Origin: Bin18 sp965242795
GTDB taxonomy: Bacteria; Desulfobacterota; Binatia; Bin18
DNA length: 64,000 bases
Assembly: GCA_965242795.1 (NCBI GenBank)
Contig: OZ251505.1
Coordinates: forward strand, 3,720,001-3,784,000
Direction of reading: 5' to 3'
The notes below the pieces were generated by a model. That model ran no database searches, was not told the DNA's origin, and saw only the letters and a program-made list of their open reading frames with translations. This document shows, in pieces, positions 31,487-41,818 of this stretch. The translations under genes and the position numbers were made by a program. Position 1 is the stretch's first letter. The number at the start of each line of letters is the position of its first letter.

Positions 31487-32461
31487 TCAGGCCGCGGCGC
31501 CCAAGCGGCGGTTCAGCCGGTCGAATCCCAGTGTAGCGCCGATGCCCAAGCCGATCAGCAGCAAGCCTGCGCCCACCTGCGTGCCGCTCGGCGCAAACAC
31601 GCGAACCGGCCAGTCTTCGGGATCGATCTCGGCGAGGCGCTGCGCGGTGACCGGCCGGCCGCGCACCACGTCGCCGACCTGCGGCGCCACCCCGACCTGG
31701 AACGGCCACAGCCCGGCCAGCGCGCCGACCACCAGCCCGGCCAGCGCGCCCAACGTCGCGCTGCGGAAGCGGGCGAGGAGCCAGCGCAACACCCGGCTGA
31801 CCCCGACCACCCCAGCAACGACGCCCAAGCCGACCGGCACGACCACGCCGAGCGCCTCGACCAGCAGCGGCCAGTCCGGGCCGGTCAGCCCGACGCGCAG
31901 CTTCTCGATGCCGGTCAGGATCGGCACGTACTGTCCCATCAGCAGCAGCAGATAGCCGCCCGACACGCCCGGCAGAATCATGGCGCCGGCCCCAGCCAGC
32001 CCGGCTGCGAAGAGGATCAGGGCCGAGCCTTGTCCCGCGCCCGGCTGGGCCGGCTGGCCCAGCGCGAGCAGCCCGGTCAGCAGACAGGCGAGCGCACCGG
32101 CGACGAAGAAACTCGGCGGCCGCGGCCGTGCCAAACGCCAGATCAGCGGCACCCCGCCCAGGGTCAGGCCCACGAACAGGCTGTACATCACCCAACGTTG
32201 CTGGATGACCAGCGTCTTCACCGGCCCGGCCAGCAGCAGAATCACCAGCGCGGCGCCCGCGGCGACCGTCGCCAGCAGGATCAGGCCGGCCCGCCGCCAG
32301 CGTCCTGCGGTGAGCCCGGCGAGCGCCTCGATCACGTCGGGATACACGCCGCTGACCAGCAACATCGTCCCGCCGCTCAGCCCGGGCACCAGATTGGCCG
32401 CCCCCATCAACGTTCCGCCGACCGCGGCCCGCAGCAAGCGCGTCGCACGTGCCCCCATCAT
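31487..32461 (-). CDS. DUF368 polytopic membrane protein (PopT-type)
   Basis: A 324-residue DUF368 protein with about eight to ten helices. Two inverted-looking repeats each have a G-G-(T/S)-rich loop: 'GAANLVPGLSGGTMLLVSGV' and 'GAGAMILPGVSGGYLLLLMG'. DUF368 members were recently assigned as undecaprenyl-phosphate (C55-P) translocases that recycle the cell-wall lipid carrier. ATG 32461 (MMGARATRLLRAAVGG) is preceded by TTTGGAGAAACAGG, a good site; 32485 is an alternative. Located downstream of cimA and upstream of the M23 gene, a murein-related setting. Confidence 0.85.
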   Translation of the reverse strand: MMGARATRLLRAAVGGTLMGAANLVPGLSGGTMLLVSGVYPDVIEALAGLTAGRWRRAGLILLATVAAGAALVILLLAGPVKTLVIQQRWVMYSLFVGLTLGGVPLIWRLARPRPPSFFVAGALACLLTGLLALGQPAQPGAGQGSALILFAAGLAGAGAMILPGVSGGYLLLLMGQYVPILTGIEKLRVGLTGPDWPLLVEALGVVVPVGLGVVAGVVGVSRVLRWLLARFRSATLGALAGLVVGALAGLWPFQVGVAPQVGDVVRGRPVTAQRLAEIDPEDWPVRVFAPSGTQVGAGLLLIGLGIGATLGFDRLNRRLGAAA

Positions 32462-32529
32462 CCTGTTTCTCCAAACGTTCCGCATGGCGTGGGCCGAAGG
32501 GCGGACCGGGTGTTCGCCGTCTCGCTGGC

Positions 32530-34143
32530 CTAGCCGCCCGCGCGTTGGGCCGCGGCGGAACGGCGTATCTTCGGCTTGGCGTCCTTCTGGAGTTTGTACT
32601 CGATGCTGTCCACGAGTGCCTGCCAACTCGCCTCGATGACGTTGTGCGACACGCCGACGGTGCCCCAGCGGTCGGTGGCGTCGCCGGATTCGATGAGCAC
32701 GCGAACCGTGGCCGCGGTGCCCTCTCCGCCGCCCAGCACGCGCACCTTGTAGTCGTGCAGCACGACCGATTCGAGTTGCGGGTAGAATTTCGTCAGCGCC
32801 TTGCGGAGCGCCCGGTCCAGGGCGTGCACCGGCCCGTCGCCACGCGCCGCGGTATGTTCCACTTGGCCGTTGGGACCCTCGACCATGATGGTCGCTTCGG
32901 AGAACGGCGGCTCCTGTTCGGTGCGTTTTTCGTCGATGACCCGAAAGCCGATCAGCCGGAAGTGGCGGACTTGGCCGTTCAGCGCCTTGCGCATCAGGAG
33001 CTCGAACGACGCCTCGGCCCCCTCGTACTGGAAGCCGGCGTTCTCCAGCCGTTTCACTTCGGCGAGGATGGCCTTGACCGCGGGGTCGCCGCCGTCCACC
33101 GACAGCCCGAATTGGCGCGCCTTGTACAGCACGTTGCTGCGCCCGGACAGGTCGGACACGAGCACGCGCTGCGTGTTCCCGATCAGTTCGGGGTCGATGT
33201 GTTCGTAGGTTTCGCGGTTCTTGCGTACCGCGGCCACGTGCAGGCCGCCCTTGTGCGCGAACGCGCTGGCGCCGACGTAGGCTTGGCGCTTGTTGGGCTC
33301 GACGTTAGCGAGTTCGTACACCAGCCGCGACAGCCGCGGCAACTGTTTCAGGCGCCGCGGGGTCACGCAGCGATACCCCTGCTTGATCTGGAGATTGGGG
33401 ATGACCGAGCACAGGTTGGCGTTGCCGCAGCGTTCGCCGAAGCCGTTGATGGTCCCCTGCACCTGCAGTGCGCCGGCGGCCACACCGGCCAACGAATTGG
33501 CCACCGCCAACTCGCAGTCGTTGTGGCAGTGGATGCCAAGCGTGGCGTGGACCGCCTCGCCGGCCGCGCGCGTGCCGGCGTCGATGTCCGCGGGCAGGGT
33601 ACCGCCGCGCGTGTCGCACAGCACCAGCACGTCCGCGCCGGCCTCCGCCGCCACGCGCAGACACGCGCTGGCATAGTCCGGGTTCGCCCGGTAGCCGTCG
33701 AAGAAATGCTCGGCGTCGAACATGACTTCGTCCACGCGCGCCTTGAGATAACGGATGGAATCGCCGATCACCTCCAGGTTGGCTTTCCTGGAGATGCGCA
33801 GGTCGTCGCGCACGTGCAGGTCCCACGTCTTGCCGACGATGGTGACGACGGGCGTGTCGGCTTCGAGCAGCAGCCGCAGGTTGAAGTCGTCGGCCGCGGC
33901 CACGTTGGCCCGCCGCGTGGAGCCGAACGCCGCGACCCGCGCGCGCTTGAGCCGCAATTTCTTCACGGCGTGGAAGAACTCCTCGTCGCGCGGGTTGGAG
34001 CCCGGCCAGCCGCCTTCGATGTAGGCGATGCCGAAGGCGTCGAGTTCTTCGGCCACGCGCAGCTTGTCGTCGAGCGTGAGCGCCACGTCCTCGGACTGGC
34101 AGCCGTCGCGCAGTGTCGTGTCGTACAGACTGATGTTCTTCAT
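32530..34143 (-). CDS. cimA: (R)-citramalate synthase
   Basis: A 537-residue HMGL/DRE-TIM protein plus C-terminal LeuA-allosteric dimer domain. 'SLYDTTLRDGCQSEDVALTL' is the DRE-TIM metal motif, and 'GIHCHNDCELAVANSLAGV' carries the His-x-His ligands. 'FGERCGNANLCSVIPNLQIK' and the C-terminal 'VLHDYKVRVLGGGEGTAATV' match citramalate synthase of the CimA type rather than LeuA. It condenses pyruvate and acetyl-CoA to citramalate for threonine-independent isoleucine synthesis. Immediately upstream is lysC, as in Geobacter-type genomes. Confidence 0.9.
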   Translation of the reverse strand: MKNISLYDTTLRDGCQSEDVALTLDDKLRVAEELDAFGIAYIEGGWPGSNPRDEEFFHAVKKLRLKRARVAAFGSTRRANVAAADDFNLRLLLEADTPVVTIVGKTWDLHVRDDLRISRKANLEVIGDSIRYLKARVDEVMFDAEHFFDGYRANPDYASACLRVAAEAGADVLVLCDTRGGTLPADIDAGTRAAGEAVHATLGIHCHNDCELAVANSLAGVAAGALQVQGTINGFGERCGNANLCSVIPNLQIKQGYRCVTPRRLKQLPRLSRLVYELANVEPNKRQAYVGASAFAHKGGLHVAAVRKNRETYEHIDPELIGNTQRVLVSDLSGRSNVLYKARQFGLSVDGGDPAVKAILAEVKRLENAGFQYEGAEASFELLMRKALNGQVRHFRLIGFRVIDEKRTEQEPPFSEATIMVEGPNGQVEHTAARGDGPVHALDRALRKALTKFYPQLESVVLHDYKVRVLGGGEGTAATVRVLIESGDATDRWGTVGVSHNVIEASWQALVDSIEYKLQKDAKPKIRRSAAAQRAGG

Positions 34144-34161
34144 GGCGGATTCCGGCCGCGG

Positions 34162-35373
34162 TCAGCGCGGCGCGATGAACGCGTCGTGCAGCACGCGGAC
34201 GGCCAACTCCGCGTATTTGGCGTCGATCACGATCGAGATCTTGATTTCCGAGGTCGAGATCATCTGGATGTTGATACCTTCCGCGGCCAGCACCTCGAAC
34301 ATGCGCGCGGCCACGCCGGCGTGGCTCCGCATGCCCAGCCCGACGATGGACACCTTGGCGACCTCGGCGTCGTGCACGACCGCGCCAGCACCGACCGTGC
34401 CGGCCGCGTTGCGGACCCGTTCGAGTGCGCGCGGCAGGTCGCCGCGCGGCACGGTGAACGTCACGTCGGTCTTTTCGCCCGCACTCGCGTTCTGGAGGAT
34501 CATGTCCACCACGATGTTGTCGCGCGCAATCGGCGAGAACAGCTTGGCGGCCAAGCCGGGCCGGTCGGGCACGCGCTGCAGGGTGATCTTCGCCTGATCC
34601 AGGTCGGACGTCACGCCCGACACGACCACGTCTTCCATGCCTTCGTCCTCCTGCACGACCCACGTTCCGTCGCCGTCCGCGAAGCTGGACCGGACGTGGA
34701 CGGGCACCGCGTAGCGTTTGGCGAATTCGACCGAGCGGATCTGGAGCACCTTGGCGCCGAGGCTGGCGAGTTCCAGCATCTCATCGTAGGCGATGCGGTC
34801 GAGCTTGTGGGCGTGGGGGCAGATGCGCGGGTCGGCGCTATAGACCCCGTCGACGTCGGTGTACACCTCGCACACGTCCGCCTCGAGCGCCGCGGCGACC
34901 GCGACCGCGGTCGTGTCCGAGCCGCCGCGGCCCAGCGTCGTGATGTTCCGCCGTTCGTCCACGCCCTGAAAACCGGCCACCACGGCGACGCGCCCGTCGT
35001 CCAGCGTATCCGCCAGCCGCTCGGTCCCGACCGACCGGATACGCGCCCGGCCGTGGGCGGCGTCGGTCTCGATACCCACTTGGTGGCCGAGCAGGGAGAC
35101 GGCCGGACAGCCCGCCTCTTGCAGCGCAAGGGCCAGCAGCGCAATCGACACCTGCTCGCCGGTCGCAACGAGCACGTCGCTCTCGCGCGGGTCGGGCCGT
35201 GCGGAAATCTCTCCGGCCAGCGATAGCAAGCGGTTGGTTTCGCCGCTCATGGCCGACAGCACCACCGCGACCTTGTGGCCCGCGGCGCGCGTGGCCGCTA
35301 CCCGTTCGGCCACCTTCTTGATCCGCTTGATGGAGCCGACCGACGTGCCGCCGTATTTCTGCACGATCAGCAT
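34162..35373 (-). CDS. lysC: Aspartate kinase
   Basis: A 403-residue aspartokinase, the length of the alpha-type without a homoserine dehydrogenase part. N-terminal 'IVQKYGGTSVGSIKRIKKVA', catalytic 'TTLGRGGSDTTAVAVAAALE', 'EVYTDVDGVYSADPRICPHA', and two C-terminal ACT domains ('TLQRVPDRPGLAAKLFSPIA', 'KVSIVGLGMRSHAGVAARMF'), which bind feedback effectors (Lys/Thr). It phosphorylates aspartate to start the Lys, Met and Thr pathway. Its stop is 18 bp before the start of cimA on the same strand. Confidence 0.93.
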   Translation of the reverse strand: MLIVQKYGGTSVGSIKRIKKVAERVAATRAAGHKVAVVLSAMSGETNRLLSLAGEISARPDPRESDVLVATGEQVSIALLALALQEAGCPAVSLLGHQVGIETDAAHGRARIRSVGTERLADTLDDGRVAVVAGFQGVDERRNITTLGRGGSDTTAVAVAAALEADVCEVYTDVDGVYSADPRICPHAHKLDRIAYDEMLELASLGAKVLQIRSVEFAKRYAVPVHVRSSFADGDGTWVVQEDEGMEDVVVSGVTSDLDQAKITLQRVPDRPGLAAKLFSPIARDNIVVDMILQNASAGEKTDVTFTVPRGDLPRALERVRNAAGTVGAGAVVHDAEVAKVSIVGLGMRSHAGVAARMFEVLAAEGINIQMISTSEIKISIVIDAKYAELAVRVLHDAFIAPR

Positions 35374-35482
35374 GCCAGTCCCTTCATCTCGGGATCCATA
35401 AGTGCCTGTGGCCTCGTGCCGGCCTGACTATAACTGTCGGCCGAGCCGTCTGCTTTACTCCGCCGATCCGGCAGGGGTGCGA

Positions 35483-35857
35483 TCATTGCAGCATATCCTT
35501 GACCGCACCCCTAGCAAATTCCTTGACAGCTTCCTTGAGCACGTCAAATGACAGTGTATCCAACCTGGACCCGATCTTCGCTCTGAAGGCTGCCCACCGC
35601 GAATCATCTCGGATGTCTGCCAAGAAGTCATGCCCTTTCCATGTCAGTTCAAAAGGTCCAACCCAAGTCTCGCCTTGGAGTGTACGAACAGGGTTGCCGC
35701 CGTCCACCAACTCTGCCTCAACCAGAAGCTTCAGATGACCATGCACGCTGTCAACTTCCGAAGGTTTCATACGATTCCTCACCTTTTGCTCCACTTGCCC
35801 CGGGTCCTCCTCGCAAGCCAACAGAATTTGCCTTACTAACTCCATGTTGCGCTTCAT
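35483..35857 (-). CDS. DUF2513-like protein (124 aa)
   Basis: Opens 'MKRNMELVRQILLACEEDPG', then 'VHGHLKLLVEAELVDG', 'ELTWKGHDFLADIRDDSRW' and 'FDVLKEAVKEFARGAVKDML'. This matches the DUF2513 pattern: a winged-helix-like protein often found in phages and mobile islands. It could bind DNA or a protein partner; no function is established. ATG 35857 has AAAGGGA upstream. Codon use is noticeably AT-richer than the flanking tsaE and lysC genes. It stands together with the lipoprotein gene in what looks like an inserted block. Confidence 0.75.
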   Translation of the reverse strand: MKRNMELVRQILLACEEDPGQVEQKVRNRMKPSEVDSVHGHLKLLVEAELVDGGNPVRTLQGETWVGPFELTWKGHDFLADIRDDSRWAAFRAKIGSRLDTLSFDVLKEAVKEFARGAVKDMLQ

Positions 35858-35915
35858 AATGTCCCTTTCTGCGCCGGTTCGACTCCAACACAAGCGCTGC
35901 ACAAAATTAGCTGGG

Positions 35916-36281
35916 TCACTTGTCGCACTGAATCAGCACCTGCTGAGGATACGAGCGGTGCTTATCAGTGATCGCATCCGTGATCCCCAAATCCAAAAAG
36001 GCGACACTCATGGCCATCTTCATTCCTATTGAACTGGCTACACTTTCACGATGCTGCTTACCGCTCGCATCCTGGCACTCCACCTTGAGTACATCGTCAC
36101 TACGTCGGATGAGAACAGAGGTCGGTGGCGTAAATTCATATTGGCCTCGCTTGTTCGTTGCCACACACTGAACGCCCGAAGGACACCCTAGCGTTCTGAA
36201 TGCCACCGGCTGCATCGCATCGTTCGTCAACGTTGCACACCCGGACACCGCAAATACCATTAATGTGATGAACAGCTTCAT
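35916..36281 (-). CDS. Small predicted lipoprotein (121 aa)
   Basis: A signal peptide with a lipobox ('FAVSGC', Cys about residue 15) leads a Cys-containing mature domain ('TLGCPSGVQCVATNKRGQYE', 'RRSDDVLKVECQDASGKQHR') and a hydrophobic C-terminal stretch ('KMAMSVAFLDLGITDAITD'). The layout resembles small phage or plasmid lipoproteins with a C-terminal glycine-less helix; I do not recognise a family. AAGGAG is correctly spaced for ATG 36281. Lower GC than neighbours, like the adjacent DUF2513 gene; the two interrupt the tsaE-lysC interval. Confidence 0.65.
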   Translation of the reverse strand: MKLFITLMVFAVSGCATLTNDAMQPVAFRTLGCPSGVQCVATNKRGQYEFTPPTSVLIRRSDDVLKVECQDASGKQHRESVASSIGMKMAMSVAFLDLGITDAITDKHRSYPQQVLIQCDK

Positions 36282-36367
36282 CCCCATCTCCTTTCCTGTC
36301 TGCGCCGCCGGTCGCAGCAAGCCCTACTTCTTCAGATGCTCCCTATGGCACCCTTGCATCCGAACGT

Positions 36368-36856
36368 TCACTCTCCTGAATCGTCCGCAACCGATTCGGC
36401 GAACAGGCCGGCGAGCAGCCGTTCGTACGGTTCGCCGTGCGGCGTGAGGGTCAACCGGCGCCGGTCGCCGGCCTCGCAGACGAACGCAATCAACAGATAG
36501 GCATCCACCACATCGGGGGCGAGATGGTCGAACCACTCGATCACAGTCACGCCTCGACCGAACAGATAGTCGGCGTACCCCAACTCCTCCACGTCCGCTC
36601 CGGCCAGCCGATACAGGTCGAGATGGAAGAGCGGAAGCCTTCCCGTATAGTGCTCGGCTACCAGAGTAAAGGTCGGGCTGGTGACGTGCGCGGGCGGAAT
36701 GTCGAGGCCCGCGGCGATACCCTGGACCAGACACGTCTTGCCGGCGCCCAAGTCGCCATGCAGACCCACGACCACCCCCGGATCGAGTAGGGCTCCGAGC
36801 CGCCGGCCGAACGCGCGCGTCTCGTCAGCCGAGGACGTCGCAACACTCTGCGTCAT
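36368..36856 (-). CDS. tsaE: tRNA threonylcarbamoyladenosine ATPase TsaE
   Basis: A 162-residue P-loop protein: 'VVGLHGDLGAGKTCLVQGIA' is the TsaE Walker A, 'VTSPTFTLVAEHYTGRLPLF' and 'HLDLYRLAGADVEELG' are diagnostic, and 'VTVIEWFDHLAPDVVDAYLL' follows. With TsaB and TsaD it is required for N6-threonylcarbamoyl modification of adenosine 37 in ANN-decoding tRNAs. It overlaps the 3' end of the preceding nnr gene by 32 bp, so the two are translationally coupled. Confidence 0.93.
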   Translation of the reverse strand: MTQSVATSSADETRAFGRRLGALLDPGVVVGLHGDLGAGKTCLVQGIAAGLDIPPAHVTSPTFTLVAEHYTGRLPLFHLDLYRLAGADVEELGYADYLFGRGVTVIEWFDHLAPDVVDAYLLIAFVCEAGDRRRLTLTPHGEPYERLLAGLFAESVADDSGE

Positions 36857-38420
36857 GCGAGTCGTCCCGTCCGGCCTCGGACAGGCTGCGCAGCGTTTCG
36901 GGCAGCCCGTCGATCACGTCGCGGGCCAACAGCCCGACTTCTCCGCGCGCCCGCACCCACGTATCCGCGGCGGCGCCGTGCAGAAACGTCCCGAGGCGGC
37001 AGGCGTCGGACGGCGGATAGCCCTGCGCCAGCAAGCCGCCGATCACGCCCGACAGGACGTCGCCCATCCCGCCGCTGGCCATGCCCGGGTTGCCGGTCGG
37101 GTTGATGCAGACGCGCCCGTCCGGGTCGGCGACGAGGCTGCGGGCGCCCTTGAGCACGATGGAGCAGCCCGTCTTTTCGGCAAAACCTCGCGCCACGTCC
37201 AAACGCCGCGCCTGTACGTCTTGGGTCGAGGTGCGGACGAGGCGCGCCATCTCGCCCGGATGGGGCGTCAGGACGACGGGGACGCGCGCGGCTTTCAGCA
37301 CCGCGGGATCGGCGGCCACGCAGTTCAGCCCGTCTGCGTCGATCAACAGCGGGACGCGGCTGTGGGTCAGCAGCCATTCGGCGATGCGTTTCGTCTCCGC
37401 GGACACCCCCACGCCCGGGCCGAACACCACGCCGGTCTTTCCCTCCAGGGCGGAGCGCAGTTGCCGCGCGCCCAATTTGAGGCTCCCGTCGGCGCGTTCG
37501 GGCTGCGCCGCGGTCATGGCTTCGAGCAGCACGGCAGAAAAGATCGGGATGAGGCTGTGCGGGCCGGCCAAGGTGACCAGACCGGTGCCGCAGCGGAGCG
37601 CCGCCGACGCGCTGAGCAACGCCGCACCGCTTTTCCCCCGCGCCCCCGCCAGCACGAGCAGGTGGCCGAAGTCGCCCTTGTGCGCCTCCGGCTGACGTGT
37701 GCGAACCAGCCGCCCGACTTCCGGCCGGGTCAGCACTTCGGTTCGGGGGGAAACCGTCTCCAATGCCTTCCGGGGAATACCGATATCGACACGGACGAGT
37801 CGCCCGACGCTGGCCGCGCCCGGGTGCAGGAGTTGTCCCAGTTTGGGATACCCGAACGTGGCCGTGACGGACGCCTGCACCACCGGGCCAAGCATTTGGC
37901 CGGTATCGGCGTCGAGTCCGGACGGCACGTCAACGGCGACGACCGGCGCGTCCGCCGCGTTCATCCGGTCGATCAGCGCAGCGTGAATACCGCTCACCGG
38001 CGCGTTGAGTCCGGTGCCCAACAGGGCGTCCACGATCACCCCGGCACGCGCCAGTTGGCGTTGGACGGCTGGAAGGTCGTCTTCCGCAGTCACCTCGTCC
38101 ACGCGGCCCTCGAGGCGCGTCCACGCCCGCAGATTCCGTTTGGCGTCACCCTGCACGTCGCGTTTTCGTGCGGCGAGGACGACGTGGCAGGCAATTCCCT
38201 TGCGCTTGAGTACCCGGGCAATGACCAGCCCGTCCCCGCCGTTGTTTCCCTTGCCGGCGATCACCACTGCGCGGTCCGGCGGGTCGTCACCGAAAAAATC
38301 CAGCAACACCTGCGCCGCGCCCACGCCCGCGCGTTCCATCAGCACGTGGCCGGGCGTGCCGTATTCTCGAATGGTCAGCCGGTCCAACTCGCGCATCTGT
38401 GCGGCGGAGACTACGTCCAT
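36825..38420 (-). CDS. nnr: Bifunctional NAD(P)H-hydrate epimerase / dehydratase
   Basis: A 531-residue two-domain YjeF protein. The N-terminal epimerase domain has 'GTPGHVLMERAGVGAAQVLL' and 'VIAGKGNNGGDGLVIARVL'. The C-terminal carbohydrate-kinase-like dehydratase has 'AHKGDFGHLLVLAGARGKSG', 'PVVLTPHPGEMARLV' and 'INPTGNPGMASGGMGDVLSG'. It repairs hydrated NAD(P)H. The ATG at 38420 is 10 bp past the glmM stop. tsaE overlaps its 3' end, an arrangement seen often in bacteria. Confidence 0.93.
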   Translation of the reverse strand: MDVVSAAQMRELDRLTIREYGTPGHVLMERAGVGAAQVLLDFFGDDPPDRAVVIAGKGNNGGDGLVIARVLKRKGIACHVVLAARKRDVQGDAKRNLRAWTRLEGRVDEVTAEDDLPAVQRQLARAGVIVDALLGTGLNAPVSGIHAALIDRMNAADAPVVAVDVPSGLDADTGQMLGPVVQASVTATFGYPKLGQLLHPGAASVGRLVRVDIGIPRKALETVSPRTEVLTRPEVGRLVRTRQPEAHKGDFGHLLVLAGARGKSGAALLSASAALRCGTGLVTLAGPHSLIPIFSAVLLEAMTAAQPERADGSLKLGARQLRSALEGKTGVVFGPGVGVSAETKRIAEWLLTHSRVPLLIDADGLNCVAADPAVLKAARVPVVLTPHPGEMARLVRTSTQDVQARRLDVARGFAEKTGCSIVLKGARSLVADPDGRVCINPTGNPGMASGGMGDVLSGVIGGLLAQGYPPSDACRLGTFLHGAAADTWVRARGEVGLLARDVIDGLPETLRSLSEAGRDDSHDAECCDVLG

Positions 38421-38430
38421 GACGGCGCGG

Positions 38431-39822
38431 TTACACCGACTCGACTGCGCCGTCCGGCAATCCGACGTGCCGGCGGACCGCGTCGGCGATTTCTTCGCCG
38501 TAGGCGCGCACGACGCTTTCGTCCTCGCCCTCGACCATGACGCGCAGCAGGGGTTCGGTCCCGGAATAGCGCACCACGAGGCGCCCATCGCCGCCCAGCT
38601 TGTCGGTCACCCGCCGGAGGACTTTCGAGACCGGCTCGACGTGCTCCAGGTCGCGGCGCGCGCGGACGGGGACGTTGATCAGCACCTGCGGGTAGGGGCG
38701 CATGTGGCGTCTGAGGGCGGACAATGGCTGTCCGGTGCGGATCATGATCGCCAGAATGGACAGGAACGTGACCAGCCCGTCGCCCGTCGTGCTGGCCTCC
38801 GAAAAGATGATGTGCCCGGACGGTTCTCCGCCCAGCGTGTATCCCCCGCGGCGCATGGCTTCGGTCACGTAGCGGTCGCCCACGCGGGTGCGGACGAGTG
38901 TGCCGCCCAGCCGGCGCAGGGCGACGTCCAGCCCCAGATTGCTCATCTCCGTGGCGACGACTGTCCGCTCGGGCAGCCGGTCGGTTTCGATGCGGTCTCG
39001 GGCGGCGACCGCCAGGATGGCGTCCCCGTCGGCGACCGCGCCGGTCTCGTCGATCAGAATGGCGCGGTCTGCGTCCCCGTCCAGACTGATGCCGAGTTGG
39101 GCGTGGTGTTCACGGACCAGCCGCTGCACGTGGTGCGGGTGCAGCGCCCCGCAGTCGCGGTTGATGTTCCGGCCGTTCGGCTCGACGCCGACCGCAACCA
39201 CGTCCGCACCCAATTCGGCCAGGACATCGGGGGCGACCTTGTAGGCCGCGCCGTGGGCGCAGTCGATCACGACCTTGACGCCTTCCAGCGTCAGTTCGCG
39301 CGGAAACGCGTTCTTGACGAACGCGTTGTAGCGGCCCAGGGCGTCGTCCACGCGGACCGCTTTGCCGATGAGGTCCGCGGCCGGCCGCGGCGCAGGCGCC
39401 GTCCCCCGCACGAGGGCCGTGATGTCGTCCTCTACCTTGTCGGGCAGCTTCAGGCCGTCCCCCGAGAAGATTTTGAGGCCGTTATCCTGAAAGGGGTTGT
39501 GGGATGCCGAGATCACGACGCCCGCATCGGCGCGCAGGCTGCGGGTCAGAAAGGCCACACCGGGCGTGGGCACCGGCCCGACCAGCAGCACGTCCCCGCC
39601 CATCGAGCACACGCCAGAGGCCAACGCCGTCTCCAGCATGTACCCCGAGAGCCGCGTGTCCTTGCCGATCACGATTTTGTGGTGTCCCGGCCGCTGCGGA
39701 AAGACCTGTGTCAGCGCCCGCCCGACCTGCAACGCGGTCTCCGACGTCATCGGCTCCCGATTCGCAATCCCGCGGATGCCGTCCGTCCCGAAAAGGCGCG
39801 GAGCATGCTCAGGAGACGGCAT
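38431..39822 (-). CDS. glmM: Phosphoglucosamine mutase
   Basis: A 463-residue alpha-D-phosphohexomutase. 'LFGTDGIRGIANREPM' at the N-terminus, the catalytic 'VVISASHNPFQDNGLKIFS' (Ser about 107), the metal loop 'SLDGDADRAILIDETG', the sugar loop 'LGGEPSGHIIF' and the phosphate-binding C-terminal 'VVRYSGTEPLLRVMVEGED'. It makes glucosamine 1-phosphate for UDP-GlcNAc, the start of peptidoglycan and LPS synthesis. Typical place for this gene near ftsH; a folP gene, common here in related genomes, is absent. Confidence 0.95.
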   Translation of the reverse strand: MPSPEHAPRLFGTDGIRGIANREPMTSETALQVGRALTQVFPQRPGHHKIVIGKDTRLSGYMLETALASGVCSMGGDVLLVGPVPTPGVAFLTRSLRADAGVVISASHNPFQDNGLKIFSGDGLKLPDKVEDDITALVRGTAPAPRPAADLIGKAVRVDDALGRYNAFVKNAFPRELTLEGVKVVIDCAHGAAYKVAPDVLAELGADVVAVGVEPNGRNINRDCGALHPHHVQRLVREHHAQLGISLDGDADRAILIDETGAVADGDAILAVAARDRIETDRLPERTVVATEMSNLGLDVALRRLGGTLVRTRVGDRYVTEAMRRGGYTLGGEPSGHIIFSEASTTGDGLVTFLSILAIMIRTGQPLSALRRHMRPYPQVLINVPVRARRDLEHVEPVSKVLRRVTDKLGGDGRLVVRYSGTEPLLRVMVEGEDESVVRAYGEEIADAVRRHVGLPDGAVESV

Positions 39823-39963
39823 GGGGACGTTCTCGACTCTTGGAACCCGGACCGTGTCGCACGGCGGTGGGGAGCTTCCGTCTGCCGTGAAGGACGCAGG
39901 CCGGGGCTGCGAGCTCAGGTGGGAGGAGACGGGTAGGAAGCGCGGGCCGAACCGACTGCGGCG

Positions 39964-41787
<1,824 letters not shown>

Positions 41788-41818
41788 TATTGCCGCTCCC
41801 GGGTGAAGGTCGTCAACG

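Noticed and set aside
32449..35226. A long plus-strand frame opposite cimA and lysC
   Set aside because: Same GC artefact; the minus strand carries intact DRE-TIM and aspartokinase motifs.
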